A stretch of DNA of 64,000 nt from assembly GCA_958295665.1 (NCBI GenBank), contig OY282558.1, positions 309,104,092 to 309,168,091 of the forward strand, read 5' to 3'. The stretch's first letter is position 1; each line of letters starts with the position of its first letter. Source of the DNA: Tipula vernalis (taxonomy: Eukaryota > Arthropoda > Insecta > Diptera > Tipulidae). A model generated the notes under the pieces. That model did not search any database and had not been told where the DNA came from. It was given only the letters and a program-made list of their open reading frames with translations. Positions 33,014-44,780 of this stretch are shown in pieces. Position numbers and translations under genes: made by a program.

Positions 33014-33025
33014 GAAAGGGGGAGA
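33014..33025 (+). other. G2 polypurine tract
   Basis: GAAAGGGGGAGA directly abuts the 3' LTR start TGATATTTAATG, as expected for plus-strand priming. Confidence 0.85.
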
Positions 33026-33211
33026 TGATATTTAATGAATTGAATCTGATGACACGTAAACGCGGTTATTATTATTTTAAGTTCAGTGGAATGTAAATAA
33101 ATTAATATATAAGAGATGAACATGTACAATGATATAATAATAAGAGACTTGTTATAAAGAACATATTATATTGTATTTTTATTAATAATCACCGTAAACG
33201 GGTATATAACA
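33026..33211 (+). repeat. G2 3' LTR (186 bp)
   Basis: TGATATTTAATGAATTG to CGGGTATATAACA. The target duplication GTTCT (left copy GTACT) follows it. Confidence 0.93.
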
Positions 33212-33280
33212 GTTCTCTTAGGTGTACTCGACGTACTTTTACACGTACTCCCTGTCCGAATAGACACTTCCAAGACAAAA
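33212..33280 (-). other. continuation of the G1 LTR-like segment
   Basis: Directly after the G2 duplication the CTTAGG / GTACTCGACGTACTTTTAC pattern seen at 17500-17547 resumes. I infer that this is the rest of the LTR G2 jumped into. The outer LTR border is not resolved. Confidence 0.45.
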
Positions 33281-34018
33281 TATGAATACAAACGCAAAAG
33301 CGGAAGAGCAAGAGCATTATAATAAAAATAATGCTCCTGTTCTTCTGAGCGATATTTTTTTATTTACAATATCGTTCCTTATGAAGAGTTTTGTAATATT
33401 TTTGATTATCGCTCTTGAAAAAAATGAAGGGCGAAGAGCGAAATGTCATCCCGTTTTAAACTTTGCAAAAATTCATAAAATCGAAATAACGACTGAAAAA
33501 CAACATGAACTGATAAAACTATGTATTTTGCTGATCAACAAAATTCATGCCATCGATTTTTAATAAAAAAAAAAAAAAATTCAAATCAGAATAAAATAAA
33601 TTACAAAAGTAAACAGAGAGCGCGAACGACTGAATACTCAAACAAAACTTTAAAAAGCGCAAATCAAATTCTCAATTATTACGTTCCTTTCCTTCTTTCT
33701 TTTTTATAGTTTTTTTTTTTTTTTTTCTTAGTCTACTTATTCTTCGATTTCTTGTACACATTTTTGTTTTTCTGTTCGCAACACTCAGGTACTCTACAAT
33801 TTCTTATAATTTGCTTACAAATTTTTGTTGTTATTGTATTAAATTATATAAAATTTTAACTTCATCGTTCGTATTGGCTTTTTGATTTTCTTTCAGCATT
33901 GGTGTGCTTTTTTTTTTTGGAGAAATTTTGTAATAAAAACATGTTTGAATTCTAAATTAAATTCAGATCATTAGTGAATTTTGTAGTGTAAACATCGATC
34001 GACTGGAGCCGTACATTG
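33281..34018. other. no gene seen
   Basis: AT-rich DNA with poly-A and poly-T runs (33563-33576, 33709-33727) and a small GAGCATTAT/ATAATGCTC hairpin near 33313-33335. A 93-codon frame at 33282 has no domain I recognise. Confidence 0.5.
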
Positions 34019-34098
34019 TCAGTCGTGTGTGTTTGTGTTTTAACGTTATAACAACAACACTATATAAATTTTATATTTATTTAATTAATTTATTCGGT
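34019..34098 (+). promoter_or_regulatory. candidate promoter start and 5' UTR exon with donor
   Basis: An initiator-like TCAGTCG (A at 34021) is followed by a 76-nt GT- then AC-rich leader and a consensus splice donor CG/GTAAGT at 34097. The block stands out from the AT-rich surroundings. No ATG lies in it. The next plus-strand coding exon seen is the aminopeptidase exon at 63414, so a link across a 29-kb intron is possible but unproven. Confidence 0.3.
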
Positions 34099-34686
34099 AA
34101 GTTTAATTAAATTTTTTTTTTTTTTTTTGTTATTTTATATCATGTGTGGTGTTTTATATACATATAAATAAATTCATATTGTTTCGTTGAATTTTCTTAA
34201 TTACTGTTATGGACAAACTCATAGTTGATTTATGAATTTATGTTGATAATTTTTTTGGTATATCGGTTAAAGTGCAAAGTTTTTAAAATTATTGTGATGT
34301 TATTTTGGAATTTTACAGTTTAAAAATTGTTATTTACTTTTGGGTGATAATTTTTGTATTTTATTTACTATTAGAAGGTGTTAAAAATATTGATTTATTG
34401 GTGTTGTTCTTCTTAGATGATTTACATACACATGATGGATAGGCTTAAACAAAATTAAAAATGTATGGAACATCGATCGCATTCGATTGGCGTAAAAACT
34501 TATTATGTACAAGTGTTTAGGTCAGCGTTTAGTAACATTACTTTGAACATTTTATTAAAGTAGAGTAAAGAATTTCTTAAAAGATTGCGCCCTTAAAAAA
34601 AAAATTAATTTTTCAAAATTTTTAGTTGACACAGTGACCAAAATACTTAGGACTTGTGAACATAACCCACCTACCTTACAATGTAT

Positions 34687-36163
34687 ATACTATCCGATGC
34701 ATAAATATTTGTGATAGGAAAAATTTGCGCTCCCATTTCTGTCTATTAGCTTATAAAATTAACAAAATATAGTTTTTAGTAATTTCGTTATATTTATTTA
34801 TTTCAGTTTTAAATAACCTTTTATTTGATATAAATTTAATATTATAATGTTCAGCCTTAATAAAAGCAGAAGTAATTGTGGTATGCTGTCAAACTTAAAA
34901 ATAATTATTAAACCAATTAAATAAAAAATTATTTTTGACTTATTAAAATAGTGGCATAGTCACATCTATTTTCTAGACCCCATCGAAAAGTTTTATTGTT
35001 TTTGTGATATTTCGTTATGTTGTCCATATAGATTTTCGATATAGACTCTTGTAATCTTACTCCAAACTATGTTACTAGATCTCAACTTATTTAACCTAAG
35101 GGGCAGAGACCACTAATTTTATTTAAGATTTTTTTTTTTTTTGTATAATTTTGTGACAATGCTGTTTGTAAAAGAGGTTATCGACCCAAACAAAAAATTG
35201 AGCTTTTTTTTAAAAAATTATAACAATTGAAAAACTTTTTCAAATAATTATAATTTTAAAAATATTTATTACAAAATTTAAAACTATTTTAAACAAGTAA
35301 TCCTTATACTGAAATTTATAAAATTTTATTCATTTAATATCGATTTCGATAGGTAGTGCTACACTGCTACCCATCATCATTTCAATTTTACTTGTTGATC
35401 GAAATCGATATTCATTAAATAAAATTTAATTAATAATTTCACCATAAGGGTGATTAATAACTTGTTTAAAATATTTTACAATTTTCTAATAAATGTTTTT
35501 AAAATTATAATTATTTAAAACAGTTTTTTAATTAAATACGTTTAAGAAAGTGAAATGAGACTGTTTAATTTATCAAGAACCAGGAATGTTACTTCATTTG
35601 ATAAACCAAAATTGGACGTTGGACTGCAACAGTTATAGTTTTTACAAGAAATAATGGGGACACTCTTTGATGATCGTTTTGTTATTGGAACAATAAAATT
35701 ATCTTCTGCATTAAGAAATTAACCTAAAAATAAACAAATTTGGGCATGACATGATTCAACAAAGTTCAATGGACTTATAAATATTATGTCGTTTATATTT
35801 TATTTCCTTATGGTAAGTGAATATGATTTACTTTTGGATATGTATTGATGTAATATTCTCAGTTAATGAAAAATTACACGGTCCTAAATTTGCTCTCTTG
35901 AGTATATTGTTACGAAATAATTAGTCAGCTTGGGCAGCGCAGAGCTCCGATTTAAAGATGATATAGTTTAATTTAAAAAGGAACATTTACAGAGTATCAC
36001 AGAGATGTTATAAAAATGTTCGATGGATTACAAAATTTATGTGACCAAATTACAATTTAATACGTCAAAAATAATTTTAAATTTTTGTTAATTTTATAAG
36101 AAAATAAATAGAAATGGGAACGCAAATTTTCTTTATCACAAATATTTATGCATCGAATAGTAT
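34687..36163. repeat. ~1.5-kb element with ~85-bp inverted ends
   Basis: ATACTATCCGATGCATAAAT at 34687 and following bases (ATTTGTGATA...CCCATTTCTGTCTATTA...AAAATTAACAAAA) return inverted at about 36075-36163 with roughly 10-15% mismatches. No coding lies between. Another foldback (35210-35530) is nested inside. Confidence 0.65.
35210..35530. repeat. nested foldback, ~150-bp imperfect arms
   Basis: The arms meet around TAGGTAGTGCTACACTGCTACC. The matching core is TTTAATATCGATTTCGAT on the left against ATCGAAATCGATATTCATTAAA on the right. Outward, AATTATAATTTTAAAAA and its inverse still pair. Confidence 0.65.
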
Positions 36164-38535
36164 TTTTATCGGTGTGAAAAATTTGGAAAACGACATTATT
36201 GATAACACATTAAGGTGTACTATATTTAAAAAACGAAGTAAAACTATCAAGACAATCAACCCCTCATAATTGTCACGCATCATTCATCAATGTAAAAAAA
36301 GCCATAACTTTAAAATTATTCCTAGACCAACCTCAACTCAAACCTCAATGAATTTATCTCAATGAAACTGAAATTTTATATTGTAATGATTACGCACGAG
36401 ATTAGCATACATATTTACAAAAAAAAAAATAAAAAAAAATTTTAGTTAATTTGCACGACGTCCTCATTCATGTCACGTTTTATAAGCCGCGAACATTTCA
36501 AAGTGATGGTCAATAAAGTCTAATAACATTGATATTGTATAGCATTATGACGATGTAGTGTAAAATAAACAAATTTACATTCGAATATTGATTTGAAAAA
36601 ATAACCTAGTTTGGGCGGTTTCGTTTATGACGTTTACATCATTAACTATTCACCAACGATATGATTATTTTTTTTTAATATAATCTATACAACTAGGCTG
36701 CATTACATAATTATTAATAAAAAATCTCACGATATTTATAAATGATTTATAAAGTGCAATTAAATAACACGATGACATTATATAGATATGTAGCTACCAA
36801 TTAGTGTTACAAAGCTTTTACCATTGCAAAAATAATAATATGTTTATGGTACGTAAGTAATGTATTAAATTGTTTACGGAAACAGGTTGTAATAATTTAA
36901 TAAAGCGTTATAAATTAGTAAACATATCACATGCATTTTATTAAAAAATCAATTAAATAAATTTTATTGACTGACTAACGTCAAAACTAATCTTTATCAA
37001 ACTACACATTTGTGACCTTAAACAGTTTTTGCCTCCAATATATGTATAAGCTAAACTAGACTTGGTATTTTGTTTTGATTATATCAATCAGTTAATATTT
37101 GATTTGCATAAATAATCAATTGAAATTGATTTTGTTTCTATTAATATAAACTCACATGTTTTGTTATCAAATTAACGGGCTTTATTTTTTTTTGTGTTCA
37201 GATAATAAAGATAGTAAATAAATCAGTTAAACTTGATACATTAAACTGTATGGAAATTTCAGTATTAATATTCGTAACTGTTATTTCTTTCTATTTGCAA
37301 AGTTTTACAGCAACTTTTTAATGTGTGCTTTACTATACAATCACAAAAACAAAAATGAATCGATAGTACATTATTCAATGAGCGGACTGGGCAAAGGCAG
37401 TCAAGAGTGAGGGAAGTTTGCGACATGAACGACAGCTGGTTCGATAATGATGTTTCAACAGTTAATTAATTATGTAATTTAATTTCTTCGGAAGTTAATT
37501 TCATATATTGTATTTTCTATCTATCAGTTCGGAAATAAAAACGCGCAATTTAACATAATTCGACGTTTCGACTTATGTTAGTGTTTTTTACTTTTTAAAG
37601 CATAAAATTTAAAATACAAAAAAAACAGAGCCCAAAATAAAATTTCTTTGAACTGTCAAATGAAATGTTCGTTTTTAAAATAATATTGTATGTTTACTTT
37701 AGTGACGAAATCCAATGTGTGTACTACGTCCCAAGGTTAAGAAGCCAAGGTGTGTAATACAATTTATAAGACACAAAAATTAAAAACCTAAAACTTCCCA
37801 AACTAGAATTGGTCACATACTACAAAAATAAACTGTTTTCAATTATTTTTATTAAACTAGTAAACAATCGCAAAGTTGTCATTGTTAAATAAATGTAAAG
37901 CCTGGTTTCCATTATGAAACATTTACTGACAGTATTTTTTACTTAATAAAAACATAATGCGTGATTTACACGTTCCAACAATGTTTCCCAACAAAATATG
38001 AATTCGAGAAGATTAGTATATCGTGAATTTCATTTGAAAGACAAGAACAAACATATAAACAAACAAAATTTTGTTGGTTTTTTCTTTTTTTTTCAACTTT
38101 ATTTCCATAAAAAAAAATTTTGACTATAAAATATACTCGACCCGAGTATATTTTATGGAAACAAACAACAGCAAACACAATAAAAATGGCGATTTGTGAA
38201 ATTTTTATGGTGGTTTAATTTTATTTTTTAAAACTTTTAAAAAAGTCGTAATTTTGAAAAATAAACAAATAAACAACATCGCAAATTTTATACCGCCAAG
38301 AAATTATAGCATGCCTGACATTTTTATTTTTTACTTTTCTCTTTTTATCGCATGTAAAATTTTTGTATTGCGTGTAGGCTCTAATTCTCAACAAAAAAAG
38401 TTGGAAAAATTTGTTAGAACATGTAAATCACGCATGTAAGTGACACAGACCATTTTCTGATAAAATTGAAATATTTTTCCAGTACGGAATAAAATATACT
38501 TCGGTTCATACTTTTTTCAGTAAATTTTGTCAGTA
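36164..38535. other. no gene seen
   Basis: AT-rich, without supported coding. The only structured site is a perfect hairpin at 38126-38156: ATAAAATATACTCG, loop ACC, CGAGTATATTTTAT. Confidence 0.5.
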
Positions 38536-39920
38536 TACACTCCCGAGCAATTAAATCGACTTACACCTTCAGCGCTCACAGAAAGGCGAATTTTTTTAAA
38601 ACGGCTTAACCGATTTTTACAAGGCATTATTTTTTTGAAAGCCTAATATTTAAAGTGACACTATTTTCATGAAAATTGGTTCAGTACTTTTTTTATAATG
38701 AATTTTGAATGAAAACGCAACCAAAATTGATGATTATGAAAAAAAAATAGTGCCGGTTAATACTTAGTATTGCCCACACTTGCGTCTACAATGGTTCGCC
38801 TGCGGTTCCCGTTCCCCGGTTAGATGGTAACGGATTTCTGGTTCGGACCCTCCTTTTTAGTTGATCCCACAAATGCTCAATTGGATTCATGTCTGGACTG
38901 AGGGGTGGCCACCTCATCATCTCGAGTCCAACCTCATCCATGAACTGCCGAGTGGTACGAGCTGTGTAACATCGGGTATTCTCTTGCATCAATCATGCTG
39001 CATAGGGCACTAACATGATCCAAGAGAATGTCCTCGATACATCGTTCAGCGATCAGACCGCCTCTACGGCCTCCACCGAATATGAAAACAAGATCAGTTT
39101 TTCACTCAAGCGATATGCCAGCCGAGACCATGCACGAAATGCCGCAGTATGAGACTGTTTCAGCAAAACAGCACTGCGAAAATCGCTCTCCTGGACGCCG
39201 GTTTCTCTTATCACTACCATGGAGACATATTCTGCACACGTCAGTGAATAGAACGGACCTCCATTGCTCGATGCTCCAATTGATGTGTTCGCGAGCAAAT
39301 TCGAGTCGCGTTTTGCGGTGGCGCGCTGTCAATTTTGGGCCTCTAGCACGCCGTCTTGTGAGGTTGGCTTCCCTGAAGCGTCTTCTTACTGTCCTTGGAC
39401 TAACAGCTACATCTCGAACTTGTCTTAGCTCCTGCTGCACATTGACGCCCGTTATATGGCGATTTCACAGTGAAATTAGGACGATGAATCGATCGTCCCT
39501 CTCAGATGTACAGCCGGTATATCGTCTCCAATTGAAGGTACCAATTTCATAAAACCTTCTGAATACTCTTGAGACAGCATATTGGCTCATGTTAAGCTGA
39601 CGAGCAACTTCTCTTTGATTGCTTCCTTTGGTTTTGAGGAAACAACGAAAGAAACTGGTAAAGATTTGTTCAGGTCAACGACTGATAAGTGACTGATGGC
39701 AAATATAGGCTTAACGCTGTAAATGGAAAACATTTTTCAGAAACTGTGAAGGTTTCGTTCAAATCCATTCGCTACAGTTCATTCAAATCAACTTGTTTCA
39801 AGTATTGATTGTGCCAAGTTACATTCAAATCAAATCGTTGACATGAATATAATAGTTTCATCGTACATGAAGTAGCAACTAGGATAGATTGATCGTTTTA
39901 TTCAAATCAAATCGCGAGTA
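38536..39920 (-). mobile_element. degraded Tc1-like transposon
   Basis: Transposase fragments in several frames occupy 38786-39720 on the minus strand. The left end TACACTCCCGAGCAATTAAA looks like a Tc1-type terminus. On the right, TTCAAATCAA-type direct repeats recur at 39749, 39782, 39825 and 39900, and the segment ends AAATCGCGAGTAATG, perhaps the decayed right terminus. Borders are approximate. Confidence 0.7.
38786..39720 (-). pseudogene. Tc1-like transposase remnant (DDE)
   Basis: Pieces in order: HTH-type SPRTVRRRFREANLTRRRA, FAREHINWSIEQWRSVLFTD (first catalytic Asp), RRPGERFSQCC, then WPPLSPDMNPIEHLWDQLKR, which holds the final Glu of a DD34E catalytic triad. The central Asp segment is in the damaged part near 38990. 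Several frameshifts make it non-functional. Confidence 0.88.
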
Positions 39921-40272
39921 ATGGCTTTGTCCCCTAAACTACCGTTCAGCCGTAATCGATTAATTGAGAAAAATCTTTTTCGTTTCATATTTTTTTCTTT
40001 CTCACCGTTCCGGCGATTTTCAGAAAAACACACTTTTATAAGGATCTCGAGTTATAAATAATACCGTTTCCATAAAATAAAAAATATTCAGTATTTAGGT
40101 ACTGAAAAATGTTAACATTGAAAATATTTTCCTTTGTTGTATCATTACATATTGCCAATACAGAATATGTAAAGTAGTAAAGTAGCCAACGTTTAAAAAA
40201 AAAATGTTTGAATTTTCGATTTTAACTCTTGATTTTTTCGGGTGATCTCGCTTTAACCATTTTCAATCTTTA
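39921..40272. other. no gene seen
   Basis: Short AT-rich spacer between two transposons. Confidence 0.5.
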
Positions 40273-40274
40273 TA

Positions 40275-42446
40275 CAGGGTGTCCGGGTTTGGGATGCTGA
40301 TCCGTCATGGGGTGATTCTTTGGTTCATTCTGAGAAACAAATCGTATTTGGAGGGGGGGTCCATTTTTGATATCCTTTGAGATACAGGGTGTTTAAAAAA
40401 TTTGGTTCAGAAAAAAGTACACCCAAATATTAAACTGTAACTTCCAAAATATTTATCGGAGAGCAACCAACTTAGTCTTATTTGGTTGGTAATCGTATAG
40501 GCTATTATTAAGGTTTAAGTGGTTATCTTGAATTTGCATCCGTTGGAGAGCTATGGTGATTTAAAGTAAAAAAAAAATATTTGTTTTTTATAAAATCGAG
40601 TTTTCTCAAAAAAAACCATTATAGTTTTTTCTTTTGTTTATTTAATTTTAATTTGTCATGATCTCCTCTACAATCCCGCAATACAAAGTTTGGGTCGAGG
40701 AGTTATAAAAGGTGCTCAAAATGTCCTCCTTGTGATTGAATACATGCTAATATTCGTTTAAGTATGCCTTTGGTTATTTCAATTCTTGGTAATTCTTCCC
40801 TTATCTGTTGTGCTGCTGTGTGTATTCGTTGTATAAGTTCTTCTTTTGTTTCAATTTCTTTGGAGTATACACGCGCCTTCATCCTTCCCCATACATAAAA
40901 ATCCAATACCGTAAAATCGGGGGATCTTGCAGGCCAATGAATTGAACCATTTCTTCCAATCCAATTATTTGGATAATTTTCGTTAAAAAAATTCCTAACA
41001 TTATTATGGTAGTGACAAGGTGCACCATCATGTTGGTATGTATGCGAGAATCTACTTAAAATGGGAACATCATCAAAAAGGAGTGGCAAATCGTTTTGTA
41101 AAAATTGTAAATAACGTTCACCATTTAATCTAGGTGGTGATATGAATGGTCCAATTAATTTATCGCCAATTACACCAGCCCATACGTTTACACTGAATCG
41201 GTGCTGAAATGATATTTGTTTTTTCGAATGAGGATTTTCAGCAGCCCACGTGTGTAGATTGTGAAAGTTTGTTATGCCATCTCTTGTGAATTGAGATACA
41301 TCCATCCATAGGATACGTTTCACAAAACTTGCATTGTCCAAATTCCTTTCCATCAACAAATAACAAAACTCCAATCTTGTAGTGCGGTCTATCGGTAATA
41401 GTTGTTGAACGGGTGTTGTATGGTATGGATGAAGATTCTCCTTGTGCAATACTTGATGAATTCGATAGCGAGAGACGTTTAATTGTAAAGCGAGCCTCCT
41501 TATGCTAATAGAAGGATTTGCTGTTACATTACGGATTATACCTTTGTCGATATCCAAATGGTTTGGTGAGTCTGAATGGGGCTCCGCCCGGGTATTCGAT
41601 CTTGTTACGATATTTGGCAGTCTCCTATGAATATTTATAAATACTCTTGCGTCAGGAATGCGACGTGTTGGAAATCTGAGTTGATATTCATTGCGAGCTC
41701 GTGCTGCATTACCAACGCAAAATCCGTAAACAAAATGGATATCAATGTACTCCTCACCTGAGAACTGTGCCATTATAATATTAATTTTATTAAATTAATT
41801 AAAATTTTGATTCACAACACTGATACAACACTAGATAATATCTCGAAACTAATGACTGAATCTGAAAATATTTAGTTTTTGTTTTTTCAGCATTTAAACA
41901 AATGAGTTGATAATCATCGCCTACTGTTTTACAGATCAAAATAAAATTGGTAAAATATTAACACTATAACATCTCTTAATTAGATTGAGAATAAACGGAA
42001 TACGAAGAAAACTATGGCACGTGGGTACAAGTAATGTATTGGGGGATTGTAGAGGAGATCATGACAAATTAAAATTAAATAAACAAAAGAAAAAATTATA
42101 ACGGTTGTTTTTGAGAAAAACTCGATTTTATAAAAAACAAATATTTTTTTTTTACTTTAAATCACCATAGCTCTCAAACGGATGCAGATACAAGATAACC
42201 ACTTAAACCTTAATAATAGCCTATACGATTACCAACCAAATAAGACTAAGTTGGTTGCTCTCCGATAAATATTTTGGAAGTTACAGTTTAATATTTGGGT
42301 GTACTTTTTTTCTGAACCAAATTTTTAAACACCCTGTATCTCAAAGGATATCAAAAATGGATCCCCCCTCCAAATACGATTTGTTTCTCAGAATGAACCA
42401 AAGAATCACCCCATGACGGATCAGCATCCCAAACTCGGACACCCTG
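40275..42446 (-). mobile_element. DD41D mariner-superfamily transposon with 411-bp TIRs
   Basis: CAGGGTGTCCGGGTTTGGGA at 40275 is mirrored at 42446, and a TA dinucleotide flanks each end. The inverted repeats run 411 bp each (40275-40685 and 42036-42446) with few mismatches by eye. A single intact transposase frame on the minus strand fills the unique part. The element is 2172 bp. Intact coding and closely matching TIRs point to recent activity. Confidence 0.93.
40703..41773 (-). CDS. DD41D transposase, intact
   Basis: 356 residues, uninterrupted. The N-terminal part (YIDIHFVYGFCVGNAARARN, RRIPDARVFINIHRRL) is the DUF4817-type helix-turn-helix, then ISIRRLALQLNVSRYRIHQV (second HTH). Catalytic core: ILWMDVSQFTRDG (first Asp), TYQHDGAPCHYHNNVRNFF (second Asp), ARSPDFTVLDFYVWGRMK (third Asp). 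Exactly 41 residues separate the second and third Asp, which identifies the DD41D lineage of IS630-Tc1-mariner. The stop lies 18 bp from the inner end of the left TIR. Confidence 0.93.
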   Translation of the reverse strand: MAQFSGEEYIDIHFVYGFCVGNAARARNEYQLRFPTRRIPDARVFINIHRRLPNIVTRSNTRAEPHSDSPNHLDIDKGIIRNVTANPSISIRRLALQLNVSRYRIHQVLHKENLHPYHTTPVQQLLPIDRTTRLEFCYLLMERNLDNASFVKRILWMDVSQFTRDGITNFHNLHTWAAENPHSKKQISFQHRFSVNVWAGVIGDKLIGPFISPPRLNGERYLQFLQNDLPLLFDDVPILSRFSHTYQHDGAPCHYHNNVRNFFNENYPNNWIGRNGSIHWPARSPDFTVLDFYVWGRMKARVYSKEIETKEELIQRIHTAAQQIREELPRIEITKGILKRILACIQSQGGHFEHLL

Positions 42447-42448
42447 TA

Positions 42449-43226
42449 TCTTTATAGAAAGCTCATTGAGCCGTATGTAACGGTTTCTGTCCTATTCAGC
42501 CATCCATCCATTGTTATGTGAACACTAATAGAATCGTAGTTTTTTTTTCTATTTTCTTCACTTCAGTGGGACGATTTCAACAAATAAAAATATTTTGCTT
42601 TTTGACCCATTAATGGCCATTTAAAAACCGTTATCCACATATAAATAAACATGTGAAAAAAACAATAACGTTAGATGAATCCAAGCTACTTTAGTTAAAT
42701 AATTTAAGACATTTAGATAGCTTGGCCCGGAACTGTTTGACCTTGAGCTGGAGACCGGAGGTTCAGTCTAAGGCCTGGAGTCTCCGGTCGAAAATGACCC
42801 AGTTGGCAATGCCCGTTACAACGAGGCGTTACAAACAGTAACTTAAAACGACTGCAATAATCCTCAAGCCGTTGATGGACAGCCCCTACATTGCAACCAA
42901 ACCTATTTTGTTTAGGTTATTTTGGTTTGAAATGGTTTTCTTGCAAAAAATCGTGCTTATTTTTATACGTTATCAGTTAGCGGCGCAGGCACAACTCAGC
43001 AGAACCGTGCATATATTTTCTAAATTTATTTTTTTTCCTCTGTCTAGCTTTTCCCATTTCCGAACAATAATAGTGAAATATACTGAAGCTATTATATCAT
43101 TTTAAAAAAATTTATTGGTTTTTTTACTTGAGCTTTCGGATTCAATTTAAGTCCATTTTCAAAAGCATTTTGTTGTTTACAAACTGGAATTTTTATTTTT
43201 TATATACAAATCGAAAGCAAACCAAA
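42449..43226. other. spacer with a GC-rich patch
   Basis: No gene. At 42720-42840 the GC content rises and GACCGGAG (42753-42760) pairs with CTCCGGTC (42782-42789). The patch is not tRNA-like in length or arms. Confidence 0.45.
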
Positions 43227-44270
43227 TTATTGGGTTATTCGGAAAGTAATTTCGTTTTTTTGGTTCCTCCAAAACGATTTTCTTATAGTGTTTAAATATT
43301 TTATTGAATTATATACTCTCCATTTTGGACCTTTTGCCATCTTTCTGGCAGTAGCATGATTCCACGATCATAAAACTTCTTATCTTTCTGACAAAAAACT
43401 GATCCAATCCATTTTTGACGTCCTCGTTTGAAATAAAGGTTTTGCCGTCTAAAAATTTTTGTGATCGGGGCAAGTAATAATCCGAAGGTGCCAGATCTGG
43501 AGAATATGGTGGGTGTGAATGTGTGATAATACATCACATCCAAGTTGTAAAAGCTTTTGGGACACTATATCTTTTCTATTTAGTGAATCATTCACAGTTC
43601 AAGTGAATCATTCAGTTTGTCCAATTGATGACAGTACGCTTCAGAATTGATCGTGGCACTGTTCAGTAGAAGCTCAAAAAAAAAACCATTCGCTTGAAAT
43701 CCCACCAAACAGACAGCGTCACCTTATTTTTTGATGAATTTCGGCTTTCGAAGTAGTTTGAGCCGGTTCATCTTTTTTACTCCATGATCTCTTGCGCTCA
43801 ACATTATTGTAGACAATCCATTTCTCATTCCCAGTGATGATCCGCTTCAAAAATGGATCATTGTCTTGACGTTTGAGAAGCATATGGCAGACGGCATATG
43901 GCATGTGACGGAGCAAATTTCTTTCTATAAGAATAAGTGGAACCCTCTCAGCGATCTCACGAGCTGTTATTCGACTGTTTGCATCAATCAATGCCTTTAT
44001 TTTGTCTTCATCAGCTTCAACTGGCCTTCCAATAATTGTCGGAACGAATTTTGCAAACCAGTTTTGGCACTGCCGTTCTGGCAATACATCTTCTCCATAC
44101 GCATCCAATACCTTTTTCTTTCTTGAACAGCATTTTTACCTTTTCGATAGTAAAAAAGTGAAATATGCCGAAAATGCTGCTTTCTACTTTCCATATTTGA
44201 TTGGGCACGAAACAAAAACTATTACGCAGAATCTCTTTTTCTTCTTGGTTCATATATTTCTTCATCCGAC
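43227..44270 (-). mobile_element. degraded mariner (DD34D type)
   Basis: The left terminus TTATTGGGTTATTCGGAAAG is a mariner-type inverted end. Transposase remnants follow on the minus strand to about 44265. The matching right terminus is not seen, so that end is lost or diverged. Confidence 0.75.
43290..44265 (-). pseudogene. mariner transposase remnant
   Basis: Fragments: RQCQNWFAKF (mariner HTH region), GRPVEADEDKIKALIDANSR, ITAREIAERV, then FLKRIITGNEKWIVYNNVER, whose GNEKWI replaces the usual GDEKWI and so loses the first catalytic Asp. EIHQKI and a C-terminal LPERWQKV are also present. The central DD segment is rearranged. Frameshifts occur near 43720 and 44000. Confidence 0.85.
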
Positions 44271-44774
44271 TGGAAATTCCGAATGGAAAAAGGATAATAT
44301 TATTTGAATATTATTTATACTTCCAATCAATGGGAATTTTACGATCACATTTATAGGTGGAATAGTTTTGTGTATATGCGTTCAATAGATGCTACAGAAA
44401 TCTAAGTACATACAATGAAACTCTAAACTCATTTTTGTAAATTTTGGAACATTTACCTTTTTCCACTCAGCCATGAGTAAACTTAACTGTTACTTACTTC
44501 TACTTTAGTTGTGAAAACTTTAGCTATAATTTTAGAATATTACTCAAAATCAGCACATCTTAAAGGCTTATTTGCATTTGAAAAGTAGTCCACGATGATG
44601 TCTAGTAAAATTTGGCGGAGAAAGATAACCAAACTTTTTGTAGAAATTTAAAATAATTTCCCCTTGTGTATTGTTCAGTATATTTAGCACTAGCTAAGTG
44701 AAATAAATTTTGATAGCATAAACCTTACATAACTCATTAAAAATTATTTAAATACGATAGTACTTATCAGCAAC
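44271..44774. other. no gene seen
   Basis: AT-rich spacer. If the frame at 44781 is an exon, this would be the start of its intron. Confidence 0.4.
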
Positions 44775-44780
44775 ACTTAC

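Larger units (their letters stand above)
17548..33211 (+). mobile_element. Mag-like Ty3/gypsy element (G2), split by two nested insertions
   Basis: Both LTRs are 186 bp (17548-17733 and 33026-33211), start TGAT, end AACA and differ at about 5 positions by eye. Target duplication: GTACT on the left, GTTCT on the right (one mismatch). A PBS follows the 5' LTR and a purine tract precedes the 3' LTR. Own sequence is 17548-21797 plus 32730-33211, about 4.7 kb. Gag and pol are on the plus strand and there is no env. Pol carries frameshifts and stops, so it is not autonomous. A copia element and an I-like LINE sit between integrase and the 3' end. Confidence 0.92.

Noticed and set aside
33282..33563. 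93-codon frame after gypsy G2
   Set aside because: No domain, AT-driven composition and a hairpin-containing region; more likely G1 LTR or flanking sequence.
38786..39552. 174-codon plus-strand frame at 39028
   Set aside because: It is the antisense of Tc1 transposase, which is clearly read on the minus strand.
42720..42840. Possible tRNA or other RNA gene in the GC-rich patch
   Set aside because: No cloverleaf, A-box/B-box pair or acceptor stem can be formed; only one 8-bp hairpin.
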